Shown here one piece after another: positions 1 to 7,617 of a stretch of DNA of 49,784 nucleotides. A program made the position numbers and the translations under genes. Location of the stretch: positions 1-49,784 of the forward strand of contig SHYG01000008.1 of NCBI GenBank assembly GCA_009692925.1, read 5' to 3'. The stretch is from Dehalococcoidia bacterium. Lineage in GTDB: Bacteria > Chloroflexota > Dehalococcoidia > Lucifugimonadales > UBA3495. Under the pieces are notes generated by a model. That model was not told where the DNA came from, searched no databases, and saw nothing but the letters and a program-made list of their open reading frames with translations. Numbering within the stretch: the first letter of the stretch is position 1; each line of letters opens with the position of its first letter.

Positions 1-181
1 GGCCTCCTAATCTACTATGGTACCTAGGCCTGGGAGGGGTGTCAAGGAGCGCCTAGTCACAGTTGGAAGCCGATTCCCTAGGCGCCGCGGCCTTGTCGCG
101 GCTCCACGGGGGACCGCTGACGGGGCTGTCAAACTCCGCCGCTGCCGCGCCCGCGCACGCCAGACTCACGCCAGGGTATGG

Positions 182-211
182 TTGAGACAAGGCGGCAGGC
201 TGCACTATAAT
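182..211 (+). promoter_or_regulatory. Putative sigma-70 promoter of dnaJ
   Basis: A TTGAGA box at 182-187 and a perfect TATAAT at 206-211 are separated by 18 bp. Transcription would start near 218, giving a leader of about 40 nt before the dnaJ ATG at 257. Bases 1-181 hold no gene I can support; the short ORF there has no recognisable content. No CIRCE-type inverted repeat was seen. Confidence 0.55.
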
Positions 212-256
212 GGTTGAGATGCCGCCCGCGATGCGCGGTTTTCCAGGTGTACTTAA

Positions 257-1396
257 ATGGCCAAATTGGACTATTACGAGGTTCTAGGCGTTGCCCGCAC
301 GGACAACGAGGAAGAGATCCGCAAGGCTTTTCGGAAGAAGGCCATGCAGTATCATCCTGACCGCAACAAGAGCCCGGACGCCGAGGAGAAGTTCAAGGAG
401 ATCAACGAGGCCTATCAGGTCCTCACCGACACCAAGAAGCGCGCCCAATACGACCGCTTCGGCCAGGCCGGCGTGGGGTCCAATGGCGGGTTTGACCGGC
501 CTTTTGAGGGTTTTGATGTCTTTGGCGGGTTTGGGGATATCTTCGACTCCTTCTTCGGCGACGCCACCGCCCGCCGGGCGCGGGAACCCCAACGCGGCGC
601 CGACCTGCAGCAGCGGGTGGTGCTGTCGTTCCAGGAATCGGTGTTTGGCGTGGAGCGAGAGATCGAGGTGCCCCGCCTGGAGGAGTGCCAGCGTTGCACC
701 GGCGCCGGCGCGGAGCCGGACACGGAAGTCAAGTCTTGCGCCACCTGCCGGGGCAGCGGCCAGGTGCGGCGCACTCAGCGCAGCGTCTTCGGCCAGTTTG
801 CCCACATTGGCGCCTGTCCCACCTGCCAGGGGCGGGGAAGCATCATTGAGACTCCCTGCACCCAGTGCCGCGGCGCCGGGGTGGAGCGCAAGCAGCGCCG
901 CATCGCCGTGCGCATCCCCGCCGGCGTGGAGCACGGGATGCAGGTGCGCCTCACCGGGGAAGGGGATGTGGGCCGCAACGGCGGGCCGGGGGGCAGCCTG
1001 TACGTCTACATGGAAGTGCAGCCCCACTCGGTGTTCAGCCGGGAGGGCTACGACCTGGTCTACCCCATGTGGCTGAATCTGGCCGAAGCCGCACTGGGCG
1101 TGGAGCGCCAGGTGCCCACCTTGGACGGCGACCCAGAGATGCTGAAGATTCCCCAGGGCACCCAGCCGGGGGCCGAGTTCCGCATCAAGGGCAAGGGCAT
1201 CCCCCATCTGGAAGACCACCGGCGGGGCGACCTGCGCGTGCTGGTGAACCTGCAAGTGCCCCGCTCCCTCAACTCCCAGCAACGCAAGCTGCTGGAGGAG
1301 CTGGCCCGGTCCCTGGAACCAGAAACGGCCGAGGCTGAGGCCGGCGACGGGAAGGACAAGGGGCTGTTCGGGCGGATTAAGGACGCCCTTGGCTGA
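257..1396 (+). CDS. dnaJ: Molecular chaperone DnaJ (Hsp40)
   Basis: Cytosolic co-chaperone that stimulates DnaK ATPase activity and delivers unfolded clients. The 379-residue protein has the full type I layout: an N-terminal J domain (about residues 4-70) with the HPD motif (QYHPDRN), a Gly/Phe-rich linker ([10 protein letters not shown], about 75-105), a zinc-binding region with four CxxCxGxG-type repeats ([32 protein letters not shown], about 145-210), and the C-terminal substrate-binding domain ([15 protein letters not shown]). Length is typical of the family. The start follows a TATAAT promoter by about 45 bp. No dnaK or grpE is visible in the window. prmA follows in the same direction after a repeat-filled 128-bp gap; a dnaJ-prmA neighbourhood is common in bacteria. 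Confidence 0.97.
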   Translation: MAKLDYYEVLGVARTDNEEEIRKAFRKKAMQYHPDRNKSPDAEEKFKEINEAYQVLTDTKKRAQYDRFGQAGVGSNGGFDRPFEGFDVFGGFGDIFDSFFGDATARRAREPQRGADLQQRVVLSFQESVFGVEREIEVPRLEECQRCTGAGAEPDTEVKSCATCRGSGQVRRTQRSVFGQFAHIGACPTCQGRGSIIETPCTQCRGAGVERKQRRIAVRIPAGVEHGMQVRLTGEGDVGRNGGPGGSLYVYMEVQPHSVFSREGYDLVYPMWLNLAEAALGVERQVPTLDGDPEMLKIPQGTQPGAEFRIKGKGIPHLEDHRRGDLRVLVNLQVPRSLNSQQRKLLEELARSLEPETAEAEAGDGKDKGLFGRIKDALG

Positions 1397-1404
1397 CGAG
1401 TCCT

Positions 1405-1479
1405 CCTCTCCCATTGTGGGAGAGGATTAAGGTGGAGGGTATCACCCTCACCCCAACCCTCTCCCACGAGGGAGAGGGA
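1405..1479. repeat. Three-hairpin intergenic repeat
   Basis: Three inverted repeats occur in tandem between dnaJ and prmA: CCTCTCCC/GGGAGAGG (1405-1425), a GGTGGAGGGT/ACCCTCACC arm pair (about 1431-1452), and CCCTCTCCC/GGGAGAGGG (about 1457-1479). The first and third share the same core, so the whole unit can also pair end to end. This CCTCTCCC...GGGAGAGG element type is widespread in environmental bacterial genomes. It produces the spurious minus-strand ORF 1060-1467. It may act as a weak terminator or mRNA stabiliser. Confidence 0.7.
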
Positions 1480-1524
1480 GCAAAGTTTTCCTTAGTGCGC
1501 TAAGCCGCTATGCAAGGAAGGCCC

Positions 1525-2388
1525 ATGATCTGGCAGGAGCTCAGCATTACCGTCCCCCACGAGTACGTGGAGCCCATTTCCTACCTGTTTGACCGCTACG
1601 GCCACGGCTTGAGCATGGAGCTCCTGGGGCCCAACCAGGTGCAGCTCCGCACTTACCTGCAAGACTCCTCCCGGTACCGCCTGACCCGAATTGAGGTGGG
1701 TGTGAAGCTGGCCAGCCTGCTCCAGCCCCTGGGGGAGCTGACCCTGCGCCCCCTGGACAAGGATGAGGACTGGCAGAACGCATGGAAGGCCCACTTCACC
1801 CTGCTGCGGGTGGGCAAGCACCTGGTCATCAAACCCTCATGGATTGAGTACCAGCCCGTGCCCGGCGACGTGATCATTGATCTGGACCCCGGGCTGGCCT
1901 TTGGCACGGGCTACCATCCAACCACCCACACCTGCTTGACCGCCCTGGAGTCCCTGCTGCAACCGGGCATGGAGGTGCTGGACCTGGGCACCGGCTCCGG
2001 CATCCTGACTATCGCCGCCGTCAAGCTGGGCGCGGGCCGGGTGACCGCGGTGGACATCGACACCCAGGCGGTGCGCGCCGCCCGGCAGAACTTCCGGCAC
2101 ACCGGCATCCTAGACCACGTAACGATCATCAAGGGCAGTCTGCCCGACCCCCAGGTGCGGCCCAGCCAGTTTGACCTGGTGATAGCCAACATCTCCGCCC
2201 GCGCGGTGCGGGAACGGGGGCCGTCCATACTGCCGGTGCTCAAGCCGGGGGGCCGGCTCATCGCCTCAGGCATCATCCAGGACCAGTATCCTGAGGTGCG
2301 CACCGCCCTGGAGGGGCTGGGCTTCTCCCCCATTGAGGAGTGGCCCCGAGAGGACTGGGTGACCCTGGTCTGCACCCGGCCCGGCTAA
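1525..2388 (+). CDS. prmA: Ribosomal protein L11 methyltransferase PrmA
   Basis: SAM-dependent enzyme that trimethylates ribosomal protein L11. The N-terminal part carries the PrmA substrate-recognition fold (WQELSITVPHEYVEPISYLF). The C-terminal Rossmann methyltransferase has motif I VLDLGTGSGILTIAA, the preceding family signature LAFGTGYHPTT, an acidic ribose-binding residue in VTAVDID, and motif IV DLVIANI. The ORF track starts at 1510, but I prefer the ATG at 1525 because AAGGAAGG lies a few bases upstream and MIWQELSITVP matches family N-termini. The protein would be 287 residues. No defects were seen. Confidence 0.93.
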   Translation: MIWQELSITVPHEYVEPISYLFDRYGHGLSMELLGPNQVQLRTYLQDSSRYRLTRIEVGVKLASLLQPLGELTLRPLDKDEDWQNAWKAHFTLLRVGKHLVIKPSWIEYQPVPGDVIIDLDPGLAFGTGYHPTTHTCLTALESLLQPGMEVLDLGTGSGILTIAAVKLGAGRVTAVDIDTQAVRAARQNFRHTGILDHVTIIKGSLPDPQVRPSQFDLVIANISARAVRERGPSILPVLKPGGRLIASGIIQDQYPEVRTALEGLGFSPIEEWPREDWVTLVCTRPG

Positions 2389-2414
2389 CGGTTGCGACCT
2401 AGTTCCACCCACCC

Positions 2415-2442
2415 GTAGGGGCGCACAGCCGTGCGCCCCTAC
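2415..2442. repeat. GTAGGGGC palindromic repeat, copy 1
   Basis: A 28-bp inverted repeat with 12-bp arms (GTAGGGGCGCAC / GTGCGCCCCTAC) around AGCC, just downstream of prmA. It belongs to a family sharing outer GTAGGGGC/GCCCCTAC arms with variable but internally complementary cores (see 4279, 10401, 18979, 40482, 42451). Confidence 0.8.
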
Positions 2443-2501
2443 CCTGCGCAGCCACCAGTGCTATACTCACCGCAGCATGGCCGGGGAGAGGGCAGTTCTT
2501 C

Positions 2502-3527
2502 ATGGAAGTAGTGGAGCTGGAGCGGTACGAGGCAGGCGGCATTCTGGGCGCCGGCGCCGACTACGAGGTCAGGGCCGCCCTGGACCGGGACACCGGCCGC
2601 CAGGTGGTGCTGAAGCGCCCCAAGCCCCAGATGGTGCGCCGCGGCCTGCACCAGGCGACGGAGGGCCGCACCGACCGCACCCTGCAGATTCGCCAGGACC
2701 TGGGCCCCGCCGTCACAGGGGTGTCGGCCATCCTGGGCTACACCCAGCGGCAGAACCACGACGCTTATTTCGGCGAGGACTGGGGACAAGAGTACCGGGT
2801 GCTGGTAGAGGAGCGGGTACGGGGCATCCCGCTGGTGGGAGACCCGATGGCCCGCATCACCGGAGTGCCAGTAGGCGCGGCCCAAAACCTCTTTGCCCTC
2901 TTTCCCCTGACCCACCCAGTGGGCGGCTCCCCTTTCGCCATCCAGGAGCAACTGCTGGACCTGGAGGAGGGCTTCTTCCGGGCCGGGTACATCCTGCTGG
3001 ACCTGCGGCCTCAGAACATTTTCTATCAGCCGGACGCCGGGCGGCTCACCGTCATTGACTGCGGAGACCTGGTGACGGTGAGCGCGCCAACCGACTCCCG
3101 GGGCCGAAAGCGGGACATTCACGACTTCTTTCTGGAGATCCTGAAGTTTTACACCACTCCCCAATCGCCGCCAACTCAATCCAGCGGCTACCGGGAGGCC
3201 TACGGCCTGCGCCCGGTGGTGCGGTTTGAGGAGGAGCTGGACCAGATGGCGCGGGGCTACGGCAACGTCCCTGACCCAGCGCGCAACGCCGCCCTGTACC
3301 TGGTGGCCAAGGTGCGGGACCGGGGCTACTCCACGGTGGCGGAGTTCCGGCAGGACTTGACGGTGTATTTGGAGGCCGTTAGAATCCGCAACCGTAAGCT
3401 AACCAATCTCGCCGCGGCTTGGCAGGCCTGGAGCGAGGCTCTTGCCTGGCTGCGCGGGGAGCACTGGCGGCGCTACCTGTTCGACCCGGAGTCGGAGCTG
3501 GCGGGGCTGGCCGCTCCAACAGCCTAA
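2502..3527 (+). CDS. Divergent Ser/Thr protein kinase-like protein
   Basis: The 341-residue protein has recognisable protein-kinase-fold landmarks: a glycine-containing loop near the N-terminus (GILGAGADYEV, about residues 13-23), a candidate ATP-anchoring lysine (VVLKRPKP, about 39), a catalytic-loop-like LLDLRPQNIFY (about 165-175) retaining the catalytic Asp and the metal-binding Asn, and a DFG-equivalent VIDCGD (about 185-190). The HRD histidine is absent and the N-lobe is atypical, so activity is uncertain. No transmembrane or PASTA region is seen. It lies 56 bp upstream of a PP2C phosphatase in the same direction, which supports a kinase/phosphatase signalling pair. A TATACT -10 box lies at 2462-2467. 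It could alternatively be a pseudokinase or small-molecule kinase. Confidence 0.6.
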   Translation: MEVVELERYEAGGILGAGADYEVRAALDRDTGRQVVLKRPKPQMVRRGLHQATEGRTDRTLQIRQDLGPAVTGVSAILGYTQRQNHDAYFGEDWGQEYRVLVEERVRGIPLVGDPMARITGVPVGAAQNLFALFPLTHPVGGSPFAIQEQLLDLEEGFFRAGYILLDLRPQNIFYQPDAGRLTVIDCGDLVTVSAPTDSRGRKRDIHDFFLEILKFYTTPQSPPTQSSGYREAYGLRPVVRFEEELDQMARGYGNVPDPARNAALYLVAKVRDRGYSTVAEFRQDLTVYLEAVRIRNRKLTNLAAAWQAWSEALAWLRGEHWRRYLFDPESELAGLAAPTA

Positions 3528-3583
3528 CCCCAGCAAAGACGGCCCGTAACCGTCTCTCGTAATCGTCTAATAAGGATACACGT

Positions 3584-4255
3584 ATGCTTGCTAGCACTGT
3601 CGCCACGCTACAGGATAACACCACCCACGGCGAGGACACCTTCCTGGTGCGGGACCTGGGCAACGGCGGCTTTCTGGACGCGGTGCTGGACGGCGTTACC
3701 GGCCACGGCGGCGCGGAGGCCAGCAAGTCGCTCCGGGAGGCGCTGGAGACCCTGGCGACCGCTTCCCCCGAGGCGGTGTCCCGTGTCCTCACGGAGATGA
3801 ACGACGAGTTCTTTCAGGTGGGCGGAGGCCGGATGCTGCTCTCCACCGCCTCCGTGGCGCTGTTCGTGGATGGTCAACTGCACGTCCTCAGCGCGGGGGA
3901 CAGCCCGGTGTTCCTGGTTCGCGGCGGCGCCATCCAGCAGCTTACTGGCCGCCGAGGCGGGTTCCTGCCGGTGGGCGCCGCCCGCGCCGTGGGCTCCCAC
4001 GCCAAGCTGGAGTTGATCCACAACACCATCAACCTGGAGGCGGGGGACCGGCTGCTGCTAGCTACTGACGGGGTTAGTGACAACATGCTGGCCGACGAGC
4101 TGGCCAGCACGGTGGAGGCTGCCGCCTCTCCCGCAGCGGCGGCGGAGCAGGTGGAGCGCCTCATCGCCGAACGGCTGGAGGGCGGACTGCGCCCCCAGCG
4201 CCTGGGCGGGCGCTACCGCCACGACGACCGCACCGCCATCTTCCGCTTCTTCTGA
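3584..4255 (+). CDS. PP2C-family Ser/Thr protein phosphatase
   Basis: Metal-dependent protein phosphatase, 223 residues, soluble. Family motifs are present in order: GEDTFLV near the N-terminus, the metal-binding AVLDGVTGHGG, LSAGDSPVFLV, LLLATDGVSDNM, and the C-terminal metal-binding Asp in HDDRTAIFRFF. The start ATG is preceded by an AAGGA box. It directly follows the kinase-like gene and probably reverses its phosphorylation; that pairing is inference from adjacency. It is the small, single-domain bacterial type with no sensory domain. Confidence 0.88.
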   Translation: MLASTVATLQDNTTHGEDTFLVRDLGNGGFLDAVLDGVTGHGGAEASKSLREALETLATASPEAVSRVLTEMNDEFFQVGGGRMLLSTASVALFVDGQLHVLSAGDSPVFLVRGGAIQQLTGRRGGFLPVGAARAVGSHAKLELIHNTINLEAGDRLLLATDGVSDNMLADELASTVEAAASPAAAAEQVERLIAERLEGGLRPQRLGGRYRHDDRTAIFRFF

Positions 4256-4278
4256 GGAAATCGCCCCAGAGCATCCTA

Positions 4279-4314
4279 CCCCGTAGGGGCGACGCATGCG
4301 TCGCCCCTACGGGG
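4279..4314. repeat. GTAGGGGC palindromic repeat, copy 2
   Basis: A perfect 36-bp palindrome with no loop, centred on GCATGC, extending the shared GTAGGGGCGACG arm by CCCC/GGGG. It sits just after the PP2C gene. It could form a strong hairpin in RNA or a cruciform in DNA. The rest of 4256-4662 (about 400 bp) holds no gene I can support. Confidence 0.85.
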
Positions 4315-4461
4315 TTCTTCGCGCTCGTTATCGTTATCACCACCGGCATAGTCCATTCGCACCATCCCCGCATGGTACACCGTACCACCCATTTACCGGC
4401 CAATCTGCTCTGCCCCTCAGATACCATCGCTGCTATTCTGATGTCCCACCTCTGCCGCTTC

Positions 4462-4490
4462 TTGTGGCCCCTGGGGGAACCTGGTACAAT
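4462..4490 (+). promoter_or_regulatory. Candidate promoter of the ino1 cassette
   Basis: TTGTGG (4462-4467) and TACAAT (4485-4490) are spaced by 17 bp. Transcription from here would give a GC-rich leader of about 165 nt before the TTG start of ino1. Confidence 0.3.
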
Positions 4491-4662
4491 TCCAGCCGCT
4501 TGGCTCCCCGGCGGCGCGCGGGCAACGGCGTCCGTGGCGGGGTGTTGTCGGCACTGGACCCCAGGCCATGCCAGCCCGCATTACGGTCAGAAGGGCCGGT
4601 GGCCACGGATTCCCCGGAGCACGGGCGATGAGAGCTAAGTCCCGTCTGGAAAGGAGCACAAG

Positions 4663-5733
4663 TTGGCCAAGATCAAGGTAGCCATTATCGGGGTGGGCAA
4701 CTGCGCCTCGTCCCTGGTGCAGGGCCTCTACAAGTACGTGGAGATGCCGGCCGGGGATGCTTCCGTCCCCGGAATCATGCACAATACGGTTGGCGAGTAC
4801 CGCATTGAAGACATTGAGGTAGTCGCGGCCTTTGACGTTGACGAAAACAAGGTGGGCAAGGACCTGTCCGAGGCTATCTTCACCAAGCCCAACAACACCC
4901 TGAAGTTCGCCGAGGTACCCTCCACGGGCGTGATCGTGGAACGCGGCATGACCCACGATAGCATCGGCAAGTACCTGTCCGACGTGGTGAAGAAGTCCAA
5001 CCACTCCACCGCGGACATTGTGGGAATCCTGCAGGAACGCCAGGTGGACGTGGTCATCAACTACCTGCCGGTGGGCAGCGAGATGGCCACCAAGTGGTAC
5101 GCCGAGCAGATCCTCACCGCTCGCTGCGCCATGATCAACTGCATCCCGGTGTTCCTGGCCAAGGAGGCCTACTGGCAGCGGCGCTTTGAGGAGCGCGGGG
5201 TGCCCATCATCGGAGACGATATCAAATCCCAGGTGGGGGCCACCATCCTGCACCGGGTGCTCACCCGCCTGTTTGAGGACCGGGGCGCCACCATCGACAA
5301 CACCTACCAGCTCAACTTTGGCGGCAACACCGACTTCCTGAACATGCTGGAGCGGGAACGCCTCGTCTCCAAGAAGATTTCCAAGACCGGCGCCGTCACC
5401 TCCCAGATGGACGAGCAGATTGAGCCGGACCGCATCCACATCGGCCCCAGCGACTACGTGCCCTGGCTGCTGGACCGGAAATGGTGCTACATCCGCATGG
5501 AAGGGAAGATCTTCGGCGGGGCGCCCATCAACTTGGAGTGCAAGCTGGAGGTGTGGGACAGCCCCAACTCCGCCGGAGTGGTGGTGGACGCCATCCGCTG
5601 CGCCAAGCTGGCCCTAGACCGGGGCATCGGCGGGGCGATAAAAGGGCCCAGCGCCTACTTCATGAAGTCGCCGCCGGAGCAGTTCACCGACGACGTGGCC
5701 CGGGATATGGTGGAGAAGTTCATTGCCGGATAA
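4663..5733 (+). CDS. ino1: Inositol-3-phosphate synthase
   Basis: Converts glucose-6-phosphate to 1L-myo-inositol-3-phosphate with bound NAD, the committed step to inositol lipids. The 356-residue protein starts with the NAD-binding glycine-rich loop ([14 protein letters not shown]). It has the family core [24 protein letters not shown] and the C-terminal [13 protein letters not shown]. Length matches the compact prokaryotic and archaeal type (about 350-390). The start is a TTG preceded by AAGGAG at 4651. A pimA-like glycosyltransferase begins 30 bp downstream, followed by a CDP-alcohol phosphatidyltransferase, so inositol phosphate made here probably feeds phosphatidylinositol synthesis. Confidence 0.96.
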   Translation: MAKIKVAIIGVGNCASSLVQGLYKYVEMPAGDASVPGIMHNTVGEYRIEDIEVVAAFDVDENKVGKDLSEAIFTKPNNTLKFAEVPSTGVIVERGMTHDSIGKYLSDVVKKSNHSTADIVGILQERQVDVVINYLPVGSEMATKWYAEQILTARCAMINCIPVFLAKEAYWQRRFEERGVPIIGDDIKSQVGATILHRVLTRLFEDRGATIDNTYQLNFGGNTDFLNMLERERLVSKKISKTGAVTSQMDEQIEPDRIHIGPSDYVPWLLDRKWCYIRMEGKIFGGAPINLECKLEVWDSPNSAGVVVDAIRCAKLALDRGIGGAIKGPSAYFMKSPPEQFTDDVARDMVEKFIAG

Positions 5734-5763
5734 GGGCCGCACTGGGCCAGGAAGAAGACAACC

Positions 5764-6930
5764 GTGAAAATCGCCATGGTGTCGCCCTATGACTACACTT
5801 GGCCCGGCGGAGTTACCGCCCACGTCTCCCAACTGACCCGGGAAATGACCCGGCTGGGCCATGAAATGCAGGTTCTGGCGCCCCACTCTCCCTCCCGCCC
5901 CCTAGGCTTAGACGAATCAGGCAATTTTGTGCCCCTGGGGCGGTCCGTGCCGGTGCCCAGCGGCGGCTCCGTGGCGCGGGTATCTCTGTCCTGGTGGCTG
6001 TCCCGCAAGATTCAGGCGCTGCTGGAGCGGGAAGCCTTCGACGTAATCCACCTCCACGAGCCGCTGGCCCCCGTGTTGCCCCTTTGCGTGCTGGAGTACT
6101 CCAACACCGTGAACGTGGGCACCTTTCACTCCTTCGCCAATAGCCAGCACCTGTACAAGCTCAGTCACCCGCTGGTCAAGCGGTGGCATCAGCGACTGCA
6201 CGGCAGCATCGCCGTGTCCCCGGCAGCCCGCCGCCACGTAAGCGAAGTTTACCCCGGCGACTACCAGATCATCCCCAACGGCATTGACCTTGCCCACTTC
6301 ACCAACCACGCTGCCCCCTGGCCCCAGTACCTGGACGGCAAGACCAACATCCTGTTTGTAGGGCGAATGGAGAAGCGCAAGGGTCTGCGGTACCTGCTGG
6401 AGGCCTACGGGCGGCTCAAGTGGGACCTACCCAACACGCGGCTGCTGGTGGCGGGTCCCGGGAACCTGGATCAGGAGTCCCAGCGGTTGCTCAGCGCCCG
6501 CGAGCTGGGCGACGTGGTGCTGCTGGGCGGGGTGCCCCAGGCCGACTTGCCCCGCTACTATGCCACCGCCGACATCTTCTGCTCCCCGGCCACCGGATCG
6601 GAGAGCTTTGGCATCGTGTTGCTGGAGGCGATGGCCGCGGGCAAGCCCATCGTGGCCTCCAACATTGAAGGCTACAGCGGGGTGATCGCCCACGGCAAGC
6701 AGGGGCTGCTATGCCCGCCGCGAGACGCCGGCGCGCTCACCGATGCGCTGGCCTACCTGGTGCGCAACCCCGGAGTAGCGCAGCGATTGGGCGCCACCGG
6801 CCGGGGCATGGTGCAGCGCTACCGCTGGCAGGTGGTGGCCCGCCAGGTGGAAGACTACTACTATCAGTGCCTGGACCGGGCCAGGCCCTCTCGAAATAAG
6901 CATGGCCGCACTGGGAAGAGAACAGCTTAG
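5764..6930 (+). CDS. pimA: PimA-like GT4 glycosyltransferase (phosphatidylinositol mannosyltransferase family)
   Basis: Retaining GT-B glycosyltransferase of family GT4, 388 residues. The N-terminus (MVSPYDYTWPGGVTAHV), the segment GGSVARVSLSW and DVIHLHEPLAP closely resemble mycobacterial PimA as I recall it. The C-terminal nucleotide-sugar site has the E-x7-E motif (ESFGIVLLEAMAAGKP). The likely reaction is mannosyl transfer from GDP-mannose to the inositol ring of phosphatidylinositol at the inner membrane face. Start is GTG at 5764. Its 3' end overlaps the next gene by 29 bp, suggesting translational coupling. An MshA-type role (mycothiol synthesis) is a less likely alternative. Confidence 0.8.
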   Translation: MKIAMVSPYDYTWPGGVTAHVSQLTREMTRLGHEMQVLAPHSPSRPLGLDESGNFVPLGRSVPVPSGGSVARVSLSWWLSRKIQALLEREAFDVIHLHEPLAPVLPLCVLEYSNTVNVGTFHSFANSQHLYKLSHPLVKRWHQRLHGSIAVSPAARRHVSEVYPGDYQIIPNGIDLAHFTNHAAPWPQYLDGKTNILFVGRMEKRKGLRYLLEAYGRLKWDLPNTRLLVAGPGNLDQESQRLLSARELGDVVLLGGVPQADLPRYYATADIFCSPATGSESFGIVLLEAMAAGKPIVASNIEGYSGVIAHGKQGLLCPPRDAGALTDALAYLVRNPGVAQRLGATGRGMVQRYRWQVVARQVEDYYYQCLDRARPSRNKHGRTGKRTA

Positions 6931-7525
6931 GGCCGCGGTCCTCCGCTTCGTGGAGCTGCCGGGCGCCCGGTTCCTGCGGGCGCTGGGGCTGACGCCCAAC
7001 GGCGTGACGCTGCTGGGGTTTGCCTTGACGGTAGTGGGCGCCTGCCTGGCGGCGCTGGGCTGGCTGCCCGCCGGCGGCGTGGTGTTTCTGGTAGGCGGCG
7101 GCCTGGACTTGATGGACGGCGCCCTGGCCCGGCTTAACGGCACCGCCAGCCCCTTTGGCGCGCTGCTGGACTCGGTGTTCGACCGCTTGGGGGAGGCCGC
7201 CCTCTTCGTGGGGCTGGGGGTCTACGCCCTGCGGGCCGGGTTCAGCCCCAACTACCTGCTGTTCTTCATGCTCTCCCTGCTGCTGGCCCTGGTCTTCTCC
7301 CAAGGGGTGAGCTACCTGCGCGCCCGCGGCGAGGGGCTGGGCGTCTTCAGCAAGGCGGGCCTCATGACCCGCACTGAGCGGGTGATACTCCTGGGGCTGG
7401 GCTTAATCATCCAGCGCATTGAGTGGGTGCTGGTGCTCATCTCCGTGGTGTCGTGTTTCACCCTGTTCCAGCGCATGTTCGCCATCCGCCGGGAGCTGGA
7501 GCGGGGTGCGCCCCCCTTACCCTAA
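6902..7525 (+). CDS. CDP-alcohol phosphatidyltransferase, probably phosphatidylinositol-phosphate synthase type
   Basis: Integral membrane enzyme of 207 residues with about five or six hydrophobic segments. It has the complete CDP-alcohol phosphotransferase signature D-x2-DG-x2-AR-x8-G-x3-D-x3-D (DLMDGALAR...GALLDSVFD). The segments VSYLRARGEGLGV and RTERVILLGLG align with actinobacterial PgsA1/PIP synthase (VSYIKARAE..., ERPERLIIVL, from memory). With ino1 and pimA directly upstream, the best reading is transfer of inositol-3-phosphate onto CDP-diacylglycerol. The ATG at 6902 lies inside the pimA-like gene. Substrate choice is inference; the motif alone does not distinguish glycerol-phosphate from inositol-phosphate. 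Confidence 0.82.
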   Translation: MAALGREQLRAAVLRFVELPGARFLRALGLTPNGVTLLGFALTVVGACLAALGWLPAGGVVFLVGGGLDLMDGALARLNGTASPFGALLDSVFDRLGEAALFVGLGVYALRAGFSPNYLLFFMLSLLLALVFSQGVSYLRARGEGLGVFSKAGLMTRTERVILLGLGLIIQRIEWVLVLISVVSCFTLFQRMFAIRRELERGAPPLP

Positions 7526-7617
7526 GCCTGTCCAAGGGCGGGCGGATGGCTAAACCGCCGGTTCCATTGTAAACTGGTGGCTAGGATCACCGGCCACGCC
7601 GCCCAGGAGCTGCCAGC

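Noticed and set aside
1-256. ORF 17-217
   Set aside because: Basic, low-information translation, no Shine-Dalgarno sequence, and it overlaps the TATAAT promoter of dnaJ.
1060-1467. Minus-strand ORF beginning MGEGWGEGDTL
   Set aside because: Translation of the CCTCTCCC hairpin repeat plus antisense of dnaJ; a known artefact pattern.
4296-4631. Plus-strand ORF after the PP2C gene
   Set aside because: Begins inside a palindromic repeat; Pro/Arg-rich text without domain features, and no conserved start signal.
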